Source: Caprella mutica
Lineage: Eukaryota > Arthropoda > Malacostraca > Amphipoda > Caprellidae
Length of the DNA stretch: 64,000 nt
Direction: 5' to 3'
NCBI GenBank assembly: GCA_947561585.1
Contig: CANNZV010000430.1
Location: 62,001-126,000 of the forward strand
Below are positions 47,234 through 59,420 of the stretch, piece by piece; positions within the stretch are counted from its first letter, which is position 1, and each line of letters begins with the position of its first letter. The notes beneath the pieces are model-generated. The model was not told the DNA's origin. It worked only from the letters and a program-made list of their open reading frames with translations, and did not search any database. The position numbers were made by a program, and so were the translations under genes.

Positions 47234-48934
47234 ATAATCCCTATCAATCTTCTATGGCCCCACCATAATCCCTATCAATCTTCTATGGCCCCACCATAAT
47301 CCATCTCAATCTTCTATGGCCCCACCATAACTATCCCTCTCAATCTTCTATGGCCCCACCATAACTATCTCTCTCAATCTTCTATGGCCCCACCATAACT
47401 ATCTCTCTCAATCTTCTATGGCCCCACCATAACTATCTCTCTCAATCTTCCATGGCCCCACCATAACTATCCCTCTCAATCTTCTATGGCCCCACCATAA
47501 CTATCCCTCTCAATCTTCTATGGCCCCACCATAACTATCTCTCTCAATCTTCTATGGCCCCACCATAACTATCTCTCTCAATCTTCCATGGCCCCACCAT
47601 AACTATCCCCCTCAATCTTCTATGGCCCCACCATAACTATCTCTCTCAATCTTCTATGGCCCCACCATAACTATCTCTCTCAATCTTCATGGCCCCACCA
47701 TAACTATCTCTCTCAATCTTCTATGGCCCCACCATAACTATCCCTCTCAATCTTCTATGGCCCCACCATAACTATCTCTCTCAATCTTCTATGGCCCCAC
47801 CATAACTATCCCTCTCAATCTTCTATGGCCCCACCATAACTATCTCTCTCAATCTTCTATGGCCCCACCATAACTATCTCTCTCAATCTTCTATGGCCCC
47901 ACCATAACTATCCCTCTCAATCTTCTATGGCCCCACCATAACTATCTCTCTCAATCTTCTATGGCCCCACCATAACTATCTCTCTCAATCTTCTATGGCC
48001 CCACCATAACTATCTCTCTCAATCTTCTATGGCCCCACCATAACTATCTCTCTCAATCTTCTATGGTCCCACCATAACTATCTCTCTCAATCTTCTATGG
48101 CCCCACCATAACTATCTCTCTCAATCTTCTATGGCCCCACCATAACTATCCCTCTCAATCTTCTATGGCCCCACCATAACTATCTCTCTCAATCTTCTAT
48201 GGCCCCACCATAACTATCCCTCTCAATCTTCTATGGCCCCACCATAACTATCTCTCTCAATCTTCTATGGCCCCACCATAACTATCTCTCTCAATCTTCT
48301 ATGGCCCCACCATAACTATCTCTCTCAATCTTCTATGGCCCACCATAACTATCTCTCTCAATCTTCTATGGCCCCACCATAACTATCTCTCTCAATCTTC
48401 TATGGCCCCACCATAACTATCTCTCTCAATCTTCTATGGCCCCACCATAACTATCTCTCTCAATCTTCTATGGCCCCACCATAACTATCCCTCTCAATCT
48501 TCTATGGCCCCACCATAACTATCTCTCTCTATCTTCTATGGCCCCACCATAACTATCCCTCTCAATCTTCTATGGCCCCACCATAACTATCTCTCTCAAT
48601 CTTCTATGGCCACACCATAACTATCTCTCTCAATCTTCTATGGCCCCACCATAACTATCTCTCTCTATCTTCTATGGCCCCACCATAACTATCTCTCTCA
48701 ATCTTCTATGGCCCACCATAACTATCTCTCTCAATCTTCTATGGCCCCACCATAACTATCTCTCTCAATCTTCTATGGCCCCACCATAACTATCTCTCTC
48801 AATCTTCTATGGCCCACCATAACTATCTCTCTCAATCTTCTATGGCCCACCATAACTATCTCTCTCAATCTTCTATGGCCCCACCATAACTATCTCTCTC
48901 AATCTTCTATGGCCCCACCATAACTATCTCTCCG
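47234..48934. repeat. 34-bp tandem array, about 50 copies
   Basis: Units are TCTATGGCCCCACCATAACT plus ATCTCTCTCAATCT, with one-base deletions (GGCCC/GGCCCC) in a few. The longest array in the window. Confidence 0.97.
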
Positions 48935-49610
48935 AAGGGTATGCATCAGTTATGTTGTGTTCGCATCCAGGGATGCAGAACTCAATGAATAAATCTTAGT
49001 CTGAAACATGATGAATGGGAGGGAGGGGGGGGGGGGGTATTTATGCATTTGTAAAGGGGGGGGGGGAGTGTTTACGTGAATGTAGGGGGTGTTTAATCCT
49101 TTTCCTCCTGACGGCATCTGCAGTAGCCATGTGATGCTATTTTAACATGGAACATGACGGATATTTCCGCTGTTGGTCGTGTATGTGTAAATGTATTTTT
49201 TTATAGTTATTAAATACAAAGTGTTAGTGTGACTCTAATGAGATGCTTAATAAGAAAAAAGAAAGAAATCATCAAAAGTAATTCTCAGGGGGGAAAATGT
49301 TAAGTGAATATAGAGGTACAATTGTAATTATTTAAACAAAATTATTAGGGGATTAACGTCTGCTTCAGAACCAAAGGCCATATCGCTGACGCCAAAAGGA
49401 AATTAAATACAAGGGACTGGAAGAAGCAGTCAGAAAGGAGAGTGTATTTTAATTAACCCATAAATGATATTAGAAAATCCCATTGTACCTATTTACAGAA
49501 TTATTCTATTTTTACACTAATTGTATGTATAACAACTTGACAACTGTTTCCGGTGCACTAACCAAAGAGTTATGAATGTTGCTGGAAGGTTTAGTGTTCA
49601 GTTTAGTGCC
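48935..49610. other. No gene; poly-G runs and a dispersed repeat
   Basis: 49020-49090 has several runs of G, 9 or more long. 49350-49440 is the inverse of 2485-2565 and reads NVCFRTKGHIADAKRKLN-like on the plus strand. Confidence 0.5.
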
Positions 49611-49611
49611 C

Positions 49612-49912
49612 CTGGAGTGTACCCAGGGGGTACACTGATGCTACCGTGTACCCTGAGGCACTTTGCACACGGGCGTTTTTTTCATGCCGTAGCAAAAAAA
49701 TTGTGCATGAAAAAAAACGCTACAACTGAATAAACGTATGTGTTTTGTATGTATAAACTTAGATTGGGCGTCTTTTCATGCTGCATTTTTGTTAATAAAA
49801 AACGCCTGATGTAAAATAAGCCGGATGGTACACTGACGCCCCAGTGCGCCCTAAGGGTACACTGACGCCCCAGTGCGCCTTTAGGGTACACTGACACCCC
49901 AGGCTAAGGATG
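49612..49912. repeat. GGGTACACTGACGCCCCAGT repeats around a hairpin element
   Basis: Three to five copies of GGGTACACTGACGCCCCAGT flank 49668-49812, a hairpin with ends CGGGCGTTTTTTTCATGC and GCATTTTTGTTAATAAAAAA. Confidence 0.65.
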
Positions 49913-50244
49913 TTCTTACAAAATTAGTCTCTAAAAACTTACGTGTGAAAATACAGCGTGAAGATTTAACTTAAAATAATATATTAAATATTGATATTTT
50001 AATATTATGAAAATGTTAGATATATAAATTTAAAAAATTAAATGTAATTCATTTTAAAAGTATTTAATGATGGCTAAATAAAAGAGAAAATCATTTGAAA
50101 TTTCAGGATTGTTATATTTTATAGACAGCAGCGATAAATTTAAAGGTGAAGTTTCGATAACTATTGTCACTATTAATATTCAGTGTAACTTGATATAGTC
50201 GATGTTATTTACTTGCTTTTATATTCAGTCCAAATCTGATGTCA

Positions 50245-50545
50245 GATTTACGCTTTTATTTACACTCAGATTTACACTTTTATTTGCACTTTTATTTACA
50301 CTTTTATTTGCACTTTTATTTACACTCTTATTTATATACATTCAGATTTACAGTCTTATTTATATACATTCAGATTTACAGTCTTATTTATATACACTCA
50401 GATTTACACTATTATTTTCACACAGATTTTCACTTTTATTTACACTTTTATTTACATTTTATTTGCATATTTATTTGCACTTTTATTTGCACTTTTATTT
50501 ACACTCAGATTTAAACATTTATTTACACTCAGATTTACACTTCAG
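50245..50545. repeat. 12-bp-based tandem array
   Basis: Irregular (TTTACACTTTTATTTGCAC, TTATTTATATACATTCAGA) units, all T-rich on this strand. ORFs here are repeat by-products. Confidence 0.88.
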
Positions 50546-50754
50546 ACGTCATATTTACGCACTGTCGGCAAAGTTTCCGAACTGCGCTATTTACATACGG
50601 GGCGAAAACTTTTGCGTCATCTAATGGCGTGACAATGCGTCATCAGAAGTTGCGTCATCTTTCCACAAACAAGATAAACCCCAATAAAAATAGTTAAACA
50701 CAGTAAATAATAATTATGTTATTTCTTTGGTTGTACAAATAAATAGGGTAAGTT

Positions 50755-51049
50755 ACGAATTATCGGTCAGTTCCACATCTTCGGTCATACAAGAAAAAAC
50801 GATATAATAATAAAAATAAAAAATCTACCTACGTATTACCTTAGGAAAAGATATCGATACCGATTACAAATAAATCGAAATTAAATATTCAAAATCTATA
50901 TTTACATTATTTAATTTAGAAACAATATTTAAAAATAGAGTATATAAGGAAAAAATATTCATTAAAATAACGAGTTGGATCATTAAATTATATAGTTTTC
51001 CTTATATGATCGGAAGCGTGGAACCATTCGATAACTTGGAACTCACCCT
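50755..51049. mobile_element. Palindromic MITE, copy 5 (full length)
   Basis: Ends AGGGTAAGTTACGAATTATC and inverted AGGGTGAGTTCCAAGTTATC, then TTCCAC and GGTCATA/CGATCATATAAG. About 295 bp, no ORF. Confidence 0.88.
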
Positions 51050-51720
51050 GTACCTTAGTGCGTAAGTACGTACATATGCCTTGGTATGACGTCACGCAGG
51101 AATAATTTAGTTGAAATTTTACTGTTATTTGAACTTAGAAACAGACTTTAAAAAGTAAATGGAATGGTATAACAAACAGAATTTTTATTTTTAAATAATT
51201 AGATTTCAATTAATATTTAAATTGATTTTCTTTTATTTTGACTTTGTTCAATTGTATAAAATTAACAAATTACATAGATATTTCAATTAATGTAAGAAAC
51301 ACATTAAGAAAAAATGTATAATAAAAATATAATGAAAATGTATTATAAATAATATAATAAAAATGCGCCACATTATGTAGGTTTTTAACAAAAAATTGCG
51401 CCATGTAAGTACCACTGGCGCGTCACACGTAGCAATATGCGCCACTCACCTCCAGACGCAGTCTAATAACACACTCTGCGCCATATAAATTACTAACTGT
51501 CTCCTATAGTCTAAATATTAACTATAGCCTAAATGCAACAAAAACTATACTGCCATCTGTAAGGTGGTAAAGAACATACAGACCCTGTTACTGAGCTCTA
51601 AAAAACTTACACTGCATGTTAACTGATAGGGCACGATACGAGTTATCGGACAGAGACACCATTTCGGTCTTGGTAGAGAAAACGAATATAACATTTTAAC
51701 TGTTGTTACCTTCGAAAATT
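51050..51720. other. No gene; scattered GCGCCA words and a MITE arm
   Basis: 51360-51490 has five GCGCCA(C/T) words. 51628-51670 is a lone left arm of the palindromic MITE (CGAGTTATCGGACAG). Confidence 0.4.
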
Positions 51721-51905
51721 ACATAAAGTTATGTTTTGGTCGGCATTCATTTGTCATCTTGTTATTCGCATAACTCAAAAAGTGGTAAACTAAATTGCCT
51801 GAAATTTGGTGTGACGATTTGATTAGACTGTCGATAGTTAAAGGTCAAGGTCATGTGAAAGCGGCGGCAAAGATATGCTCTCTATGAGTGCTCGTCATCT
51901 AGTTT
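51721..51905 (-). repeat. Dispersed repeat with nuclear-receptor-like sites, copy C
   Basis: Inverted relative to copies A and B: CGCATAACTCAAAAAGTGG, TTGCCTGAAATTTGGTG and AAAGGTCAAGGTCATG, then GCGGCGGCAAAG. Confidence 0.87.
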
Positions 51906-51909
51906 ACAA

Positions 51910-51950
51910 TGGTATCCATGATACCTGAAGGTATCATGGATACCATTTGA
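51910..51950. repeat. GGTATCCATGATACC palindrome, doubled
   Basis: GGTATCCATGATACC and GGTATCATGGATACC separated by TGAA form a large palindrome just before the next array. Confidence 0.9.
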
Positions 51951-51954
51951 TGAA

Positions 51955-52287
51955 GAGGTGCACACCAAGAGGAGCAAATCAAGAGGTGCACACCAAGAGG
52001 AGCAAATCAAGAGGTGCACACCAAGAGGAGCAAATCAAGAGGTGCACACCAAGAGGAGCAAATCAAGAGGTGCACACCAAGAGGAGCAAATCAAGAGGTG
52101 CACACCAAGAGGAGCAAATCAAGAGGTGCACACCAAGAGGAGCAAATCAAGAGGTGCACACCAAGAGGAGCAAATCAAGAGGTGCACACCAAGAGGAGCA
52201 AATCTAGAGGTGCACACCAAGAGGAGCAAATCAAGAGGTGCACACCAAGAGGAGCAAATCAAGAGGTGCACACCAAGAGGAGCAAAG
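51955..52287. repeat. 28-bp tandem array, 12 copies
   Basis: Nearly identical AAGAGGTGCACACCAAGAGG plus AGCAAATC. A C run follows at about 52314-52330. Confidence 0.96.
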
Positions 52288-52389
52288 ACACACAGATTGA
52301 AGCAAAGCGCCTTACCCCCCCCCCCTCCCCTCTTCAATAACTGAAGTGATGCATTGTGTATTGGAGTAGATATGACTAATTGAAAGAGA

Positions 52390-52600
52390 GAGAGAGAGAC
52401 CTACAGTGACTGCCTACAGTGGGTACCTACAGTGAGTACCTACAGTGACTGAATACGGTGATTACTTACAGAGACTACCTATACAGTGTACAGAGACAAC
52501 CTACAGTGACTGCATAGCTACACTAGATACAGTCCTACAGTAGGTAAGATCCCACTGTAGGTACAGTCCTACAGTGACTACCTGGTGCACAGAGAAGGCT
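52390..52600. repeat. CCTACAGTGACT-type irregular repeat
   Basis: Repeated CTACAGTGA, GGTACCTACAGTG and CCTACAGTAGGTA words with no fixed period. Confidence 0.75.
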
Positions 52601-52604
52601 CAGA

Positions 52605-53025
52605 ATAAGAGGTGTAATAACTACAGACTACAGAGGTGTAATATCAGAGAGGTGTAATAACTACAGACTGCAGAGGTGTAATATCAAAGAGGTGTAATAA
52701 CTACAGACTGCAGAGGTGTAATATCAGAGAGGTGTAATAACTACAGACTGCAGAGGTGTAATAACTACAGACTACAGAGGTGTAATATCAGAGAGGTGTA
52801 ATAACTACAGACTGCAGAGGTGTAATAACTACAGACTGCAGAGGTGTAATACCAGAGAGGTGTAATATCAGAGAGGTGTAATATCAGAGAGGTGTAATAC
52901 CAGAGAGGTGTAATATCAGAGAGGTGTAATATCAGAGAGGTGTAATACCAGAGAGGTGTAATATCAGAGAGGTGTAATAACTACAGACTACAGAGGTGTA
53001 ATATCAGAGAGGTGTAATAACTACA
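52605..53025. repeat. Mixed 16/24-bp tandem array
   Basis: Two interleaved units: GAGGTGTAATATCAGA and GAGGTGTAATAACTACAGAC plus TGCA. Confidence 0.92.
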
Positions 53026-53193
53026 TAATTATGTGCAATGCATGAGTTTACTAGGTGTATTTATTACACAACAATAACATGCAAATAGCATTATTTTATA
53101 TATCAAAAAGTATTAAAAAATGTAATTAGAATTATTGATATTAATTGAAAAACATTGTTTTTATAAAGAATATTAGAAAAATTAGGGGATATT

Positions 53194-54296
53194 AATGAAT
53201 AAAAACATAGATATTGATGAATAAATACATAGATATTGATGAATAAATACATAGATATTGATGAATAAAAACATAGATATTGATGAATAAATACATAGAT
53301 ATTGATGAATAAAAACATAGATATTGATGAATAAATACATAGATATTGATGAATAAATACATAGATATTGATGAATAAATACATAGATATTGATGAATAA
53401 ATACATAGATATTGATGAATAAATACATAGATATTGATGAATAAGTACATAGATATTGATGAATAAATACATAGATATTAATGAATAAATACATAGATAT
53501 TAATGAATAAATACATAGATATTGATGAATAAAAACATAGATATTGATGAATAAATACATAGATATTGATGAATAAATACATAGATATTGATGAATAAAT
53601 ACATAGATATTGATGAATAAATACATAGATATTGATGAATAAATACATAGATATTGATGAATAAGTACATAGATATTGATGAATAAATACATAGATATTA
53701 ATGAATAAATACATAGATATTAATGAATAAATACATAGATATTGATGAATAAAAACATAGATATTGATGAATAAATACATAGATATTGATGAATAAAAAC
53801 ATAGATATTGATGAATAAATACATAGATATTGATGAATAAATACATAGATATTGATGAATAAATACATAGATATTGATGAATAAATACATAGATATTGAT
53901 GAATAAATACGTAGATATTGATGAATAAATACATAGATATTGATGAATAAATACATAGATATTGATGAATAAATACATAGATATTAATGAATAAATACAT
54001 AGATATTGATGAATGAATACATAAATATTGATGAATAAATACATAGATATTGATGAATGAATACATAAATATTGATGAATAAATACATAGATATTAATGA
54101 ATAAATACATAGATATTAATGAATAAATACATAGATATTGATGAATAAATACATAGATATTGATGAATAAATACATAGATATTGATGAATAAATACATAG
54201 ATATTGATGAATAAATACATAGATATTGATGAATAAATACATAGATATTAATGAATAAATACATAGATATTGATGAATAAATACATAGATATTTAG
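53194..54296. repeat. 22-bp tandem array, about 50 copies
   Basis: Units ATAGATATTGATGAATAAAT plus AC. The variant set (AAGTAC, ATTAATG, AAAAAC) recurs with a 220-bp step. ORFs of up to 278 codons on the minus strand are repeat by-products. Confidence 0.96.
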
Positions 54297-54407
54297 AAAG
54301 GTCAATTTCTGCATGCATTTTCTACACCCACGCGGTCTGTTACCACCAGATATGGTAGTAATTGTCAGGTAACAGGTCTGACAGGTCAGTTGGTAGAAAC
54401 TGAAATC

Positions 54408-54568
54408 TCACCAGATGGCAGATTATCTGGTAAAAAAAAGCTTATTCCACCAGATGGCAGATTATCTGGTAGAAAAAGCTTATTCCACCAGATGGCAGAT
54501 TATCTGGTAGAAGGAATCCACCAGAATTCAGATTATCTGGTAGAAAGAGTTTATTCCACCAGATATAA
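54408..54568. repeat. 38-bp tandem array
   Basis: About four copies of CCACCAGATGGCAGATTATC plus TGGTAGAAAAAGCTTATT. CCAGATGGCAGATTATCTGG is an imperfect palindrome. Confidence 0.9.
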
Positions 54569-54569
54569 A

Positions 54570-55020
54570 AAAATTCAATAGTTTTATTTTCAAACATATT
54601 AATTATCAATATACAAAATTAATTTCATCAGTTAACATCCATTTAATACATATATTCATAATACAAATAGGTCTATTTTCACTGAAAAATGTAGGTAATT
54701 ATTTATTTTCATTTTACGTATTTTACCAGCAAAATAAATTTCTATATTATTTAACAATTCACATTAATTAAACCAAAATAACAGCATTTAATTTCAAAAA
54801 CCACAAACAAACACTTCTTGCAAAGCACTAATTTAAGCTATTTCAATAACCACACTAATAATGTCTGGCTATTTTAATAACCGGGGCAATAGGAGCAAGA
54901 GCAGCTCTGGTAAGAGCAGCACACTGACACCAGACACTTTCTCTGAGGAGAGACACAACACCACTGAGGAAAAAACACACGGGAGTGAAGATTGAGAGTG
55001 TAAAGGAACAAAAAAACGAT
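54570..55020. other. No gene seen
   Basis: AT-rich sequence without recognisable elements. Confidence 0.4.
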
Positions 55021-55024
55021 TGAT

Positions 55025-55285
55025 TTGAGGGATTGGTGGTGAGTGGTGGTGAGTGGAGTGGTGAGTGGTGGTGAGTGGAGTGTCAGGAGTGGTGATATGA
55101 GTGGTGGCGATTGGTTGTGAGTGGAGTGGTGGCGATTGGTGATGTGAGTGAGCTGTGGTGATTGGCAATTGGTGTGTGATGAGTGGTGATGATTGGTGGT
55201 GAGTGGTACGATGAGTGGTGTGGTGAGTGAGTGGTGTGGTGATTGGTGGTGAGTGAGTGGTGATTGGTAAACTGAGTGATGATTC
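55025..55285. repeat. GAGTGGTGGT-type irregular repeat
   Basis: GAGTGGTG, GATTGGTGGTGAGTGG and similar words, with strand asymmetry (G and T rich). Confidence 0.85.
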
Positions 55286-55432
55286 AGTGTAGCTACCAAT
55301 CACAGTAACCTGTATTATTACTTTATTACACCTGTGCATTTCCAGTGATACTATAAAAGGTGTAACCAAACATTGAGGTGTAAATCCTAATAAGGTAGTA
55401 GAGGGAGGAGTACTGGTCTGCAACTTACACCT

Positions 55433-55720
55433 CCTAAGGGGTAGTGCAACTAATTCACCAAAGGGGTAGTGCACCTAATTCACCAAAGGGGTAGTGCACC
55501 TAATTCACCAAAGGGGTAATGCACGCAATTCTCCTAAGGGGTAGTGCACTTAATTCTCCTAAGGGGTAGTGCACTTAATTCACCAAAGGGGTAATGCACG
55601 CAATCTCAAAAGGGGTAATGCACGCAATTCTCCAAAGGGGTAGTGCATCTAATTCTCAAAAGGGGTAGTGCATCTAATTCTCAAAAGGGGTAGTGCACCT
55701 AATTCACTAAAGGGGTAAAA
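55433..55720. repeat. 25-bp tandem array
   Basis: About 11 copies of AAGGGGTAGTGCACCTAATT plus CACCA, with GGTAATGCACGCAATTC variants. Confidence 0.92.
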
Positions 55721-55732
55721 CAATGTTGTAAA

Positions 55733-56168
55733 ACAACCACCAATAGTTGTAAATATAGTGCACAGTGTAGAGTTAAAACAACCACCAATAGTTGTAAATA
55801 AAGTGCACAGTGAAGAGTTAAAACAACCACCAATAGTTGTAAATAAAGTGCACAGTGAAGGGTTAAAACAACCATCAATAGTTGTGAATAAAGTGCACAG
55901 TGAAGGGTTAAAACAACCACCAATAGTTGTAAATAAAGTGCACAGTGAAGAGTTAAAACAACCACCAATAGTTGTAAATAAAGTGCACAGTGAAGAGTTA
56001 AAACAACCACCAATAGTCGTAATAAACTGAAGGGTTAAAACAACCACCAATAGTTGTAAATAAACTGAAGGGTTAAAACAACCACCAACAGTTGTAAATG
56101 AACTGAAGGGTTAAAACAACCACCAATAGTTGTAAATAAACTGAAGGGTTAAAACAACCACCAACAGT
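55733..56168. repeat. 45-bp satellite, second locus
   Basis: About 7 full units of the 41.0-kb satellite, then 4 shortened units (33 bp) lacking GTGCACAGTG. Confidence 0.95.
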
Positions 56169-56169
56169 T

Positions 56170-56650
56170 CCATAGATATCTTATCATAGTGGATAGCTCA
56201 TTAATGAGTGTTTCATGATTACTCATTAATGAGTGTTTCATGATAACTCATTTCAGCATAGGCTGAAGAAGCATTTACCTTTTTCTTAGTTATCTGTAGC
56301 AGGGGTAAGCGGGGGCGTAGTCTTTTTATTGCGATAGCGGTTGGCCCCATTTGAGGCTATTCCAACTTGAAATGAATTGCACCTATTGCAGTGATGGAAC
56401 AAATGGGTAAATACCTACTAAATAGCAAGTGCTGCCTGCAGTTAGGACACGGTAAGTTAATATGGACACAGTAAGTACCCCAATTGGACTCGGTAAGTCA
56501 ATCGGGACACTGTTAGTATTACTATATAGTACAGTACATGTTGTTCCATCAGTGAGAGTTCAATTAATGTAATAAGTTTAAGATTACATTCAAATGCATA
56601 TATACTATTTATTTAATTTATCAAAAAATATATTTTTTACTCTTTATAAA
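56170..56650. other. No gene seen
   Basis: 56205-56250 has a 24-bp direct duplication (TCATTAATGAGTGTTTCATG); 56440-56515 has GGACAC(A/G)GTAAGT repeats. Confidence 0.45.
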
Positions 56651-56860
56651 GGCTGCTTGACACATCACCGGGATCCGTCCGGAACGTCAACGGTCCGGTC
56701 CGTCTCCGTCACTCTCCTCTCAGTGATTCGGTGTCAGTGAAAAAATATATCGTTACATTAATTTCAACGGACATATTCACACAGTACCGGCTTTCCTCAG
56801 TGATAAAAAATCGCTGACCGGTGACGCCCCGGACGGATATCGGTGATGCGTGAAGCAGCC
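56651..56860. mobile_element. GC-rich MITE
   Basis: Ends GGCTGCTTGACACATCACCG and inverted GGCTGCTTCACGCATCACCG. 210 bp, GC-rich arms (CCGGGATCCGTCCGG). No ORF and no obvious target duplication. Confidence 0.88.
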
Positions 56861-57220
56861 ATGATGGTCAAAACTTTTATATCTTCTATTATAATTAATA
56901 ATTTTAGTGTGACACCCGTATCAATGATACTGCAGTGAATTATTAGTTTTCCTTTTCTATTACTGTTTCTTTGATTTTTCTCTTATTTACACCAACTTTA
57001 TGAGGCGCTGTTGATAGAATGACTGTTTAACAGATTTTGTGACACACGGACTGACGGACGGGCGGACAGACAGACGGACGCTGTATGACTAAAAAATTTA
57101 TCAGATGAATGACATTTTTGGTATGATGTTTTAAAATAGATAGTTTCTTATTCATGTACAAAGTGTAAGTTACTTCATTCAATGATTGGGCAGAGAGCCA
57201 AAACAATTCTTTTTTACGGT
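56861..57220. other. No gene; dispersed repeat
   Basis: 56985-57085 resembles 8510-8570 (ACACCAACTTTATGAGG) followed by ACGGACGGGCGGACAGACAG. Confidence 0.5.
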
Positions 57221-57221
57221 T

Positions 57222-57830
57222 TCCCTAACTATTCATTTAACAATTCCTTTAACGATATCCTTAACTATTCTTTTAACAATTCCTTTAACGGTATCTTTAA
57301 CAATTCCTTTAACGGTATCTTTAACAATTCCTTTAACGGTATCTTTAACAATTCTCTTAACAAATCTCTTGACAATTCCTTTAACAATTTCCTTAACAAT
57401 TTCTTCAATGGTTTCCTTAACAGTCCCTGTAACAATTCCTTTAACTTTTCTTTTAACAATTCCTTTAATAATTCTTTTAACAATTCCTTTAGCTTTTCTT
57501 TTAACAATTCCTTTAACTTTTCTTTTAACAATTCCTTTAACTTTTCTTTTAACAATTCCTTTAACAATTCTTTTAACAATTTCTTTAACTTTTCTTTTAA
57601 CAATTCCTTTAACAATTCTTTTAACAATTCCTTTAACTTTTCTTTTAACAATTCCTGTAACTTTTTTTTAACAATTCCTTTAACAATTCTCTTAGCAATT
57701 CCTTTAACAATTCTCTTAGCAATTCCTTTAGCAATTCCTTTAACAATTCCCTTAACAATTTCTTTAATATTTCCCTTAACAATTTCTTTAACATTTCCCT
57801 TAACAATTTCTTTAACAGTATCAATATAAA
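57222..57830. repeat. TTTAACAATTCC tandem array
   Basis: 12-18 bp units mixing TTTAACAATTCC and TTTAACTTTTCT. Open in several frames on both strands (up to 215 codons); the Asn/Phe or Lys/Leu runs are repeat by-products. Confidence 0.92.
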
Positions 57831-58086
57831 TAGCTTTCTGATCAGTAAAAACAAACAAGATATAATATATTGAGTTGCCATGTACCTAATTAACTTTTCA
57901 TCATCTAAAATTATAAATAATGAAGGTACTAAACAGGGTGTCATTTAGTTATACACTATGACAGCATGTAATGAGAATTATTTTTTTGAAATCAAATTCG
58001 AAATAACTTTTTGTTTTTTAAAACATGTTTGATAATTGCATAATCTGTTTTATATCATTATTTAGAGACCAAACTTAATGTCATAT

Positions 58087-58317
58087 AGGGTAAATACCGA
58101 ATTATCAAACAGTACCACATTTACGATCATGTAAAGAAAAAGTATAAAATTTACCAAATAGTCGTTTAACTCGTTATTTCAATTATTGGTATGCGGTATC
58201 CATGATAACAGATTAGGTATCATGGATACCAATTAAAATAACGAATTAAATGATAAGGTAATATTCCTCCTATTTGGTCTACAATGTGACACTGTTCGAT
58301 TACTCGTAACTAACCCT
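58087..58317. mobile_element. Palindromic MITE, copy 6
   Basis: Ends AGGGTAAATACCGAATTATC and inverted AGGGTTAGTTACGAGTAATC. The loop has GGTATCCATGATA and GGTATCATGGATACC. Confidence 0.87.
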
Positions 58318-58444
58318 AGGTAGTTCAGTCTACCTGTATACAATATTATTAGAGTATCATACGGTCACTAGAACAGGTATGATAGAGTGTGGCGGCGCCA
58401 GAAAAGGTGGAGTGCGATAGACTGGGGCACCCACACACTGAAAC

Positions 58445-58575
58445 AACATGGGGCAACATGGGGACAACATGGGAACAACACGGGGCATCATGGGGCAACA
58501 TGGGACAATATGGGGCAACATGGGACAATATGGGGCAACATGGGACAACACGGAGCAACATGGGGCAACATGGAA
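58445..58575. repeat. 13/14-bp tandem array
   Basis: ACATGGGGCAACATGGGACA-type units, about ten. Confidence 0.9.
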
Positions 58576-58599
58576 GTGTTACCAACCGACTGCGGCACT

Positions 58600-58860
58600 G
58601 TTTCCAATATCAATTCTCATTACGGTACTCTTTCCAATACCGTTTCTTATAGCTAACGTTATTATTTCCAATACCGTTTTCCATCACTTTATTGTTTCCC
58701 AATACCAATTCTCATTATGGTACTGTATTCAATACCGTTTTCCATTACGTTCCTGTTTCCCATTACCAATTCCCATTATGGTACTGTATTCAATACCGTT
58801 CCCAATCACGTTACTGTTTCCAATATCAACTCCCATCACAATACCGGTTCCATACAAGGC
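58600..58860. repeat. TTCCAATACCGTT irregular repeat
   Basis: TGTTTCCAATACC, CCATTACG and TATTCAATACCGTT words in a roughly 30-55 bp pattern, diverged. Confidence 0.75.
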
Positions 58861-59420
58861 ACTTAGTACTCCAACACCAAACTGCCAAACGCTACTTTAC
58901 ACCCAATAGACTCTTGCTAAAAGACTGCCTTTAAAGTCTAGAAAGTAGCCTGAGAAGATGTGGGGGGGGGGGGAGGGGTGGAACAGGGTGGGGGAAGTGG
59001 GGGAAAAGGGTGGGGGAAGTGGGGGAACACGGTATAGGAAGTGTTTTTGAGCCCATTACCTACTGCCCATATTTTGAGAACATGGCTACTGTAAAATGAT
59101 GCAAACCGCAACATTATTGGATAAAGAGAGATCAACGTAAGTGGAATATTATTTGTATCTTCTTGCACAGACGAATTAATTGACATTCAAGATTTTGAGA
59201 TATTTTGGAGAAATTAGTCAGTAACCTTCACACAATTTAAAAAAAATGCAATAATCTTAATAATACATTCTGTTATAAAAAAATTAATTATCAGCTGTGC
59301 AATCACATGTGAATTGTGCATGTGAGTGCACAGTCTGCACTCAGGGAGTATGACATCAAACAGTGCATTGTTGTTTAGTGTAGCTATTTACATAAGATAA
59401 TGTAGAGAATAAATAGAGAA
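58861..59420. other. No gene seen; G-rich tract
   Basis: 58960-59030 has an 11-G run and GTGGGGGAA repeats. The rest is AT-rich. Confidence 0.45.

Noticed and set aside
47234..48934. CRISPR-like appearance of regular repeats
   Set aside because: Units are directly adjacent without unique spacers, and the genome is eukaryotic.
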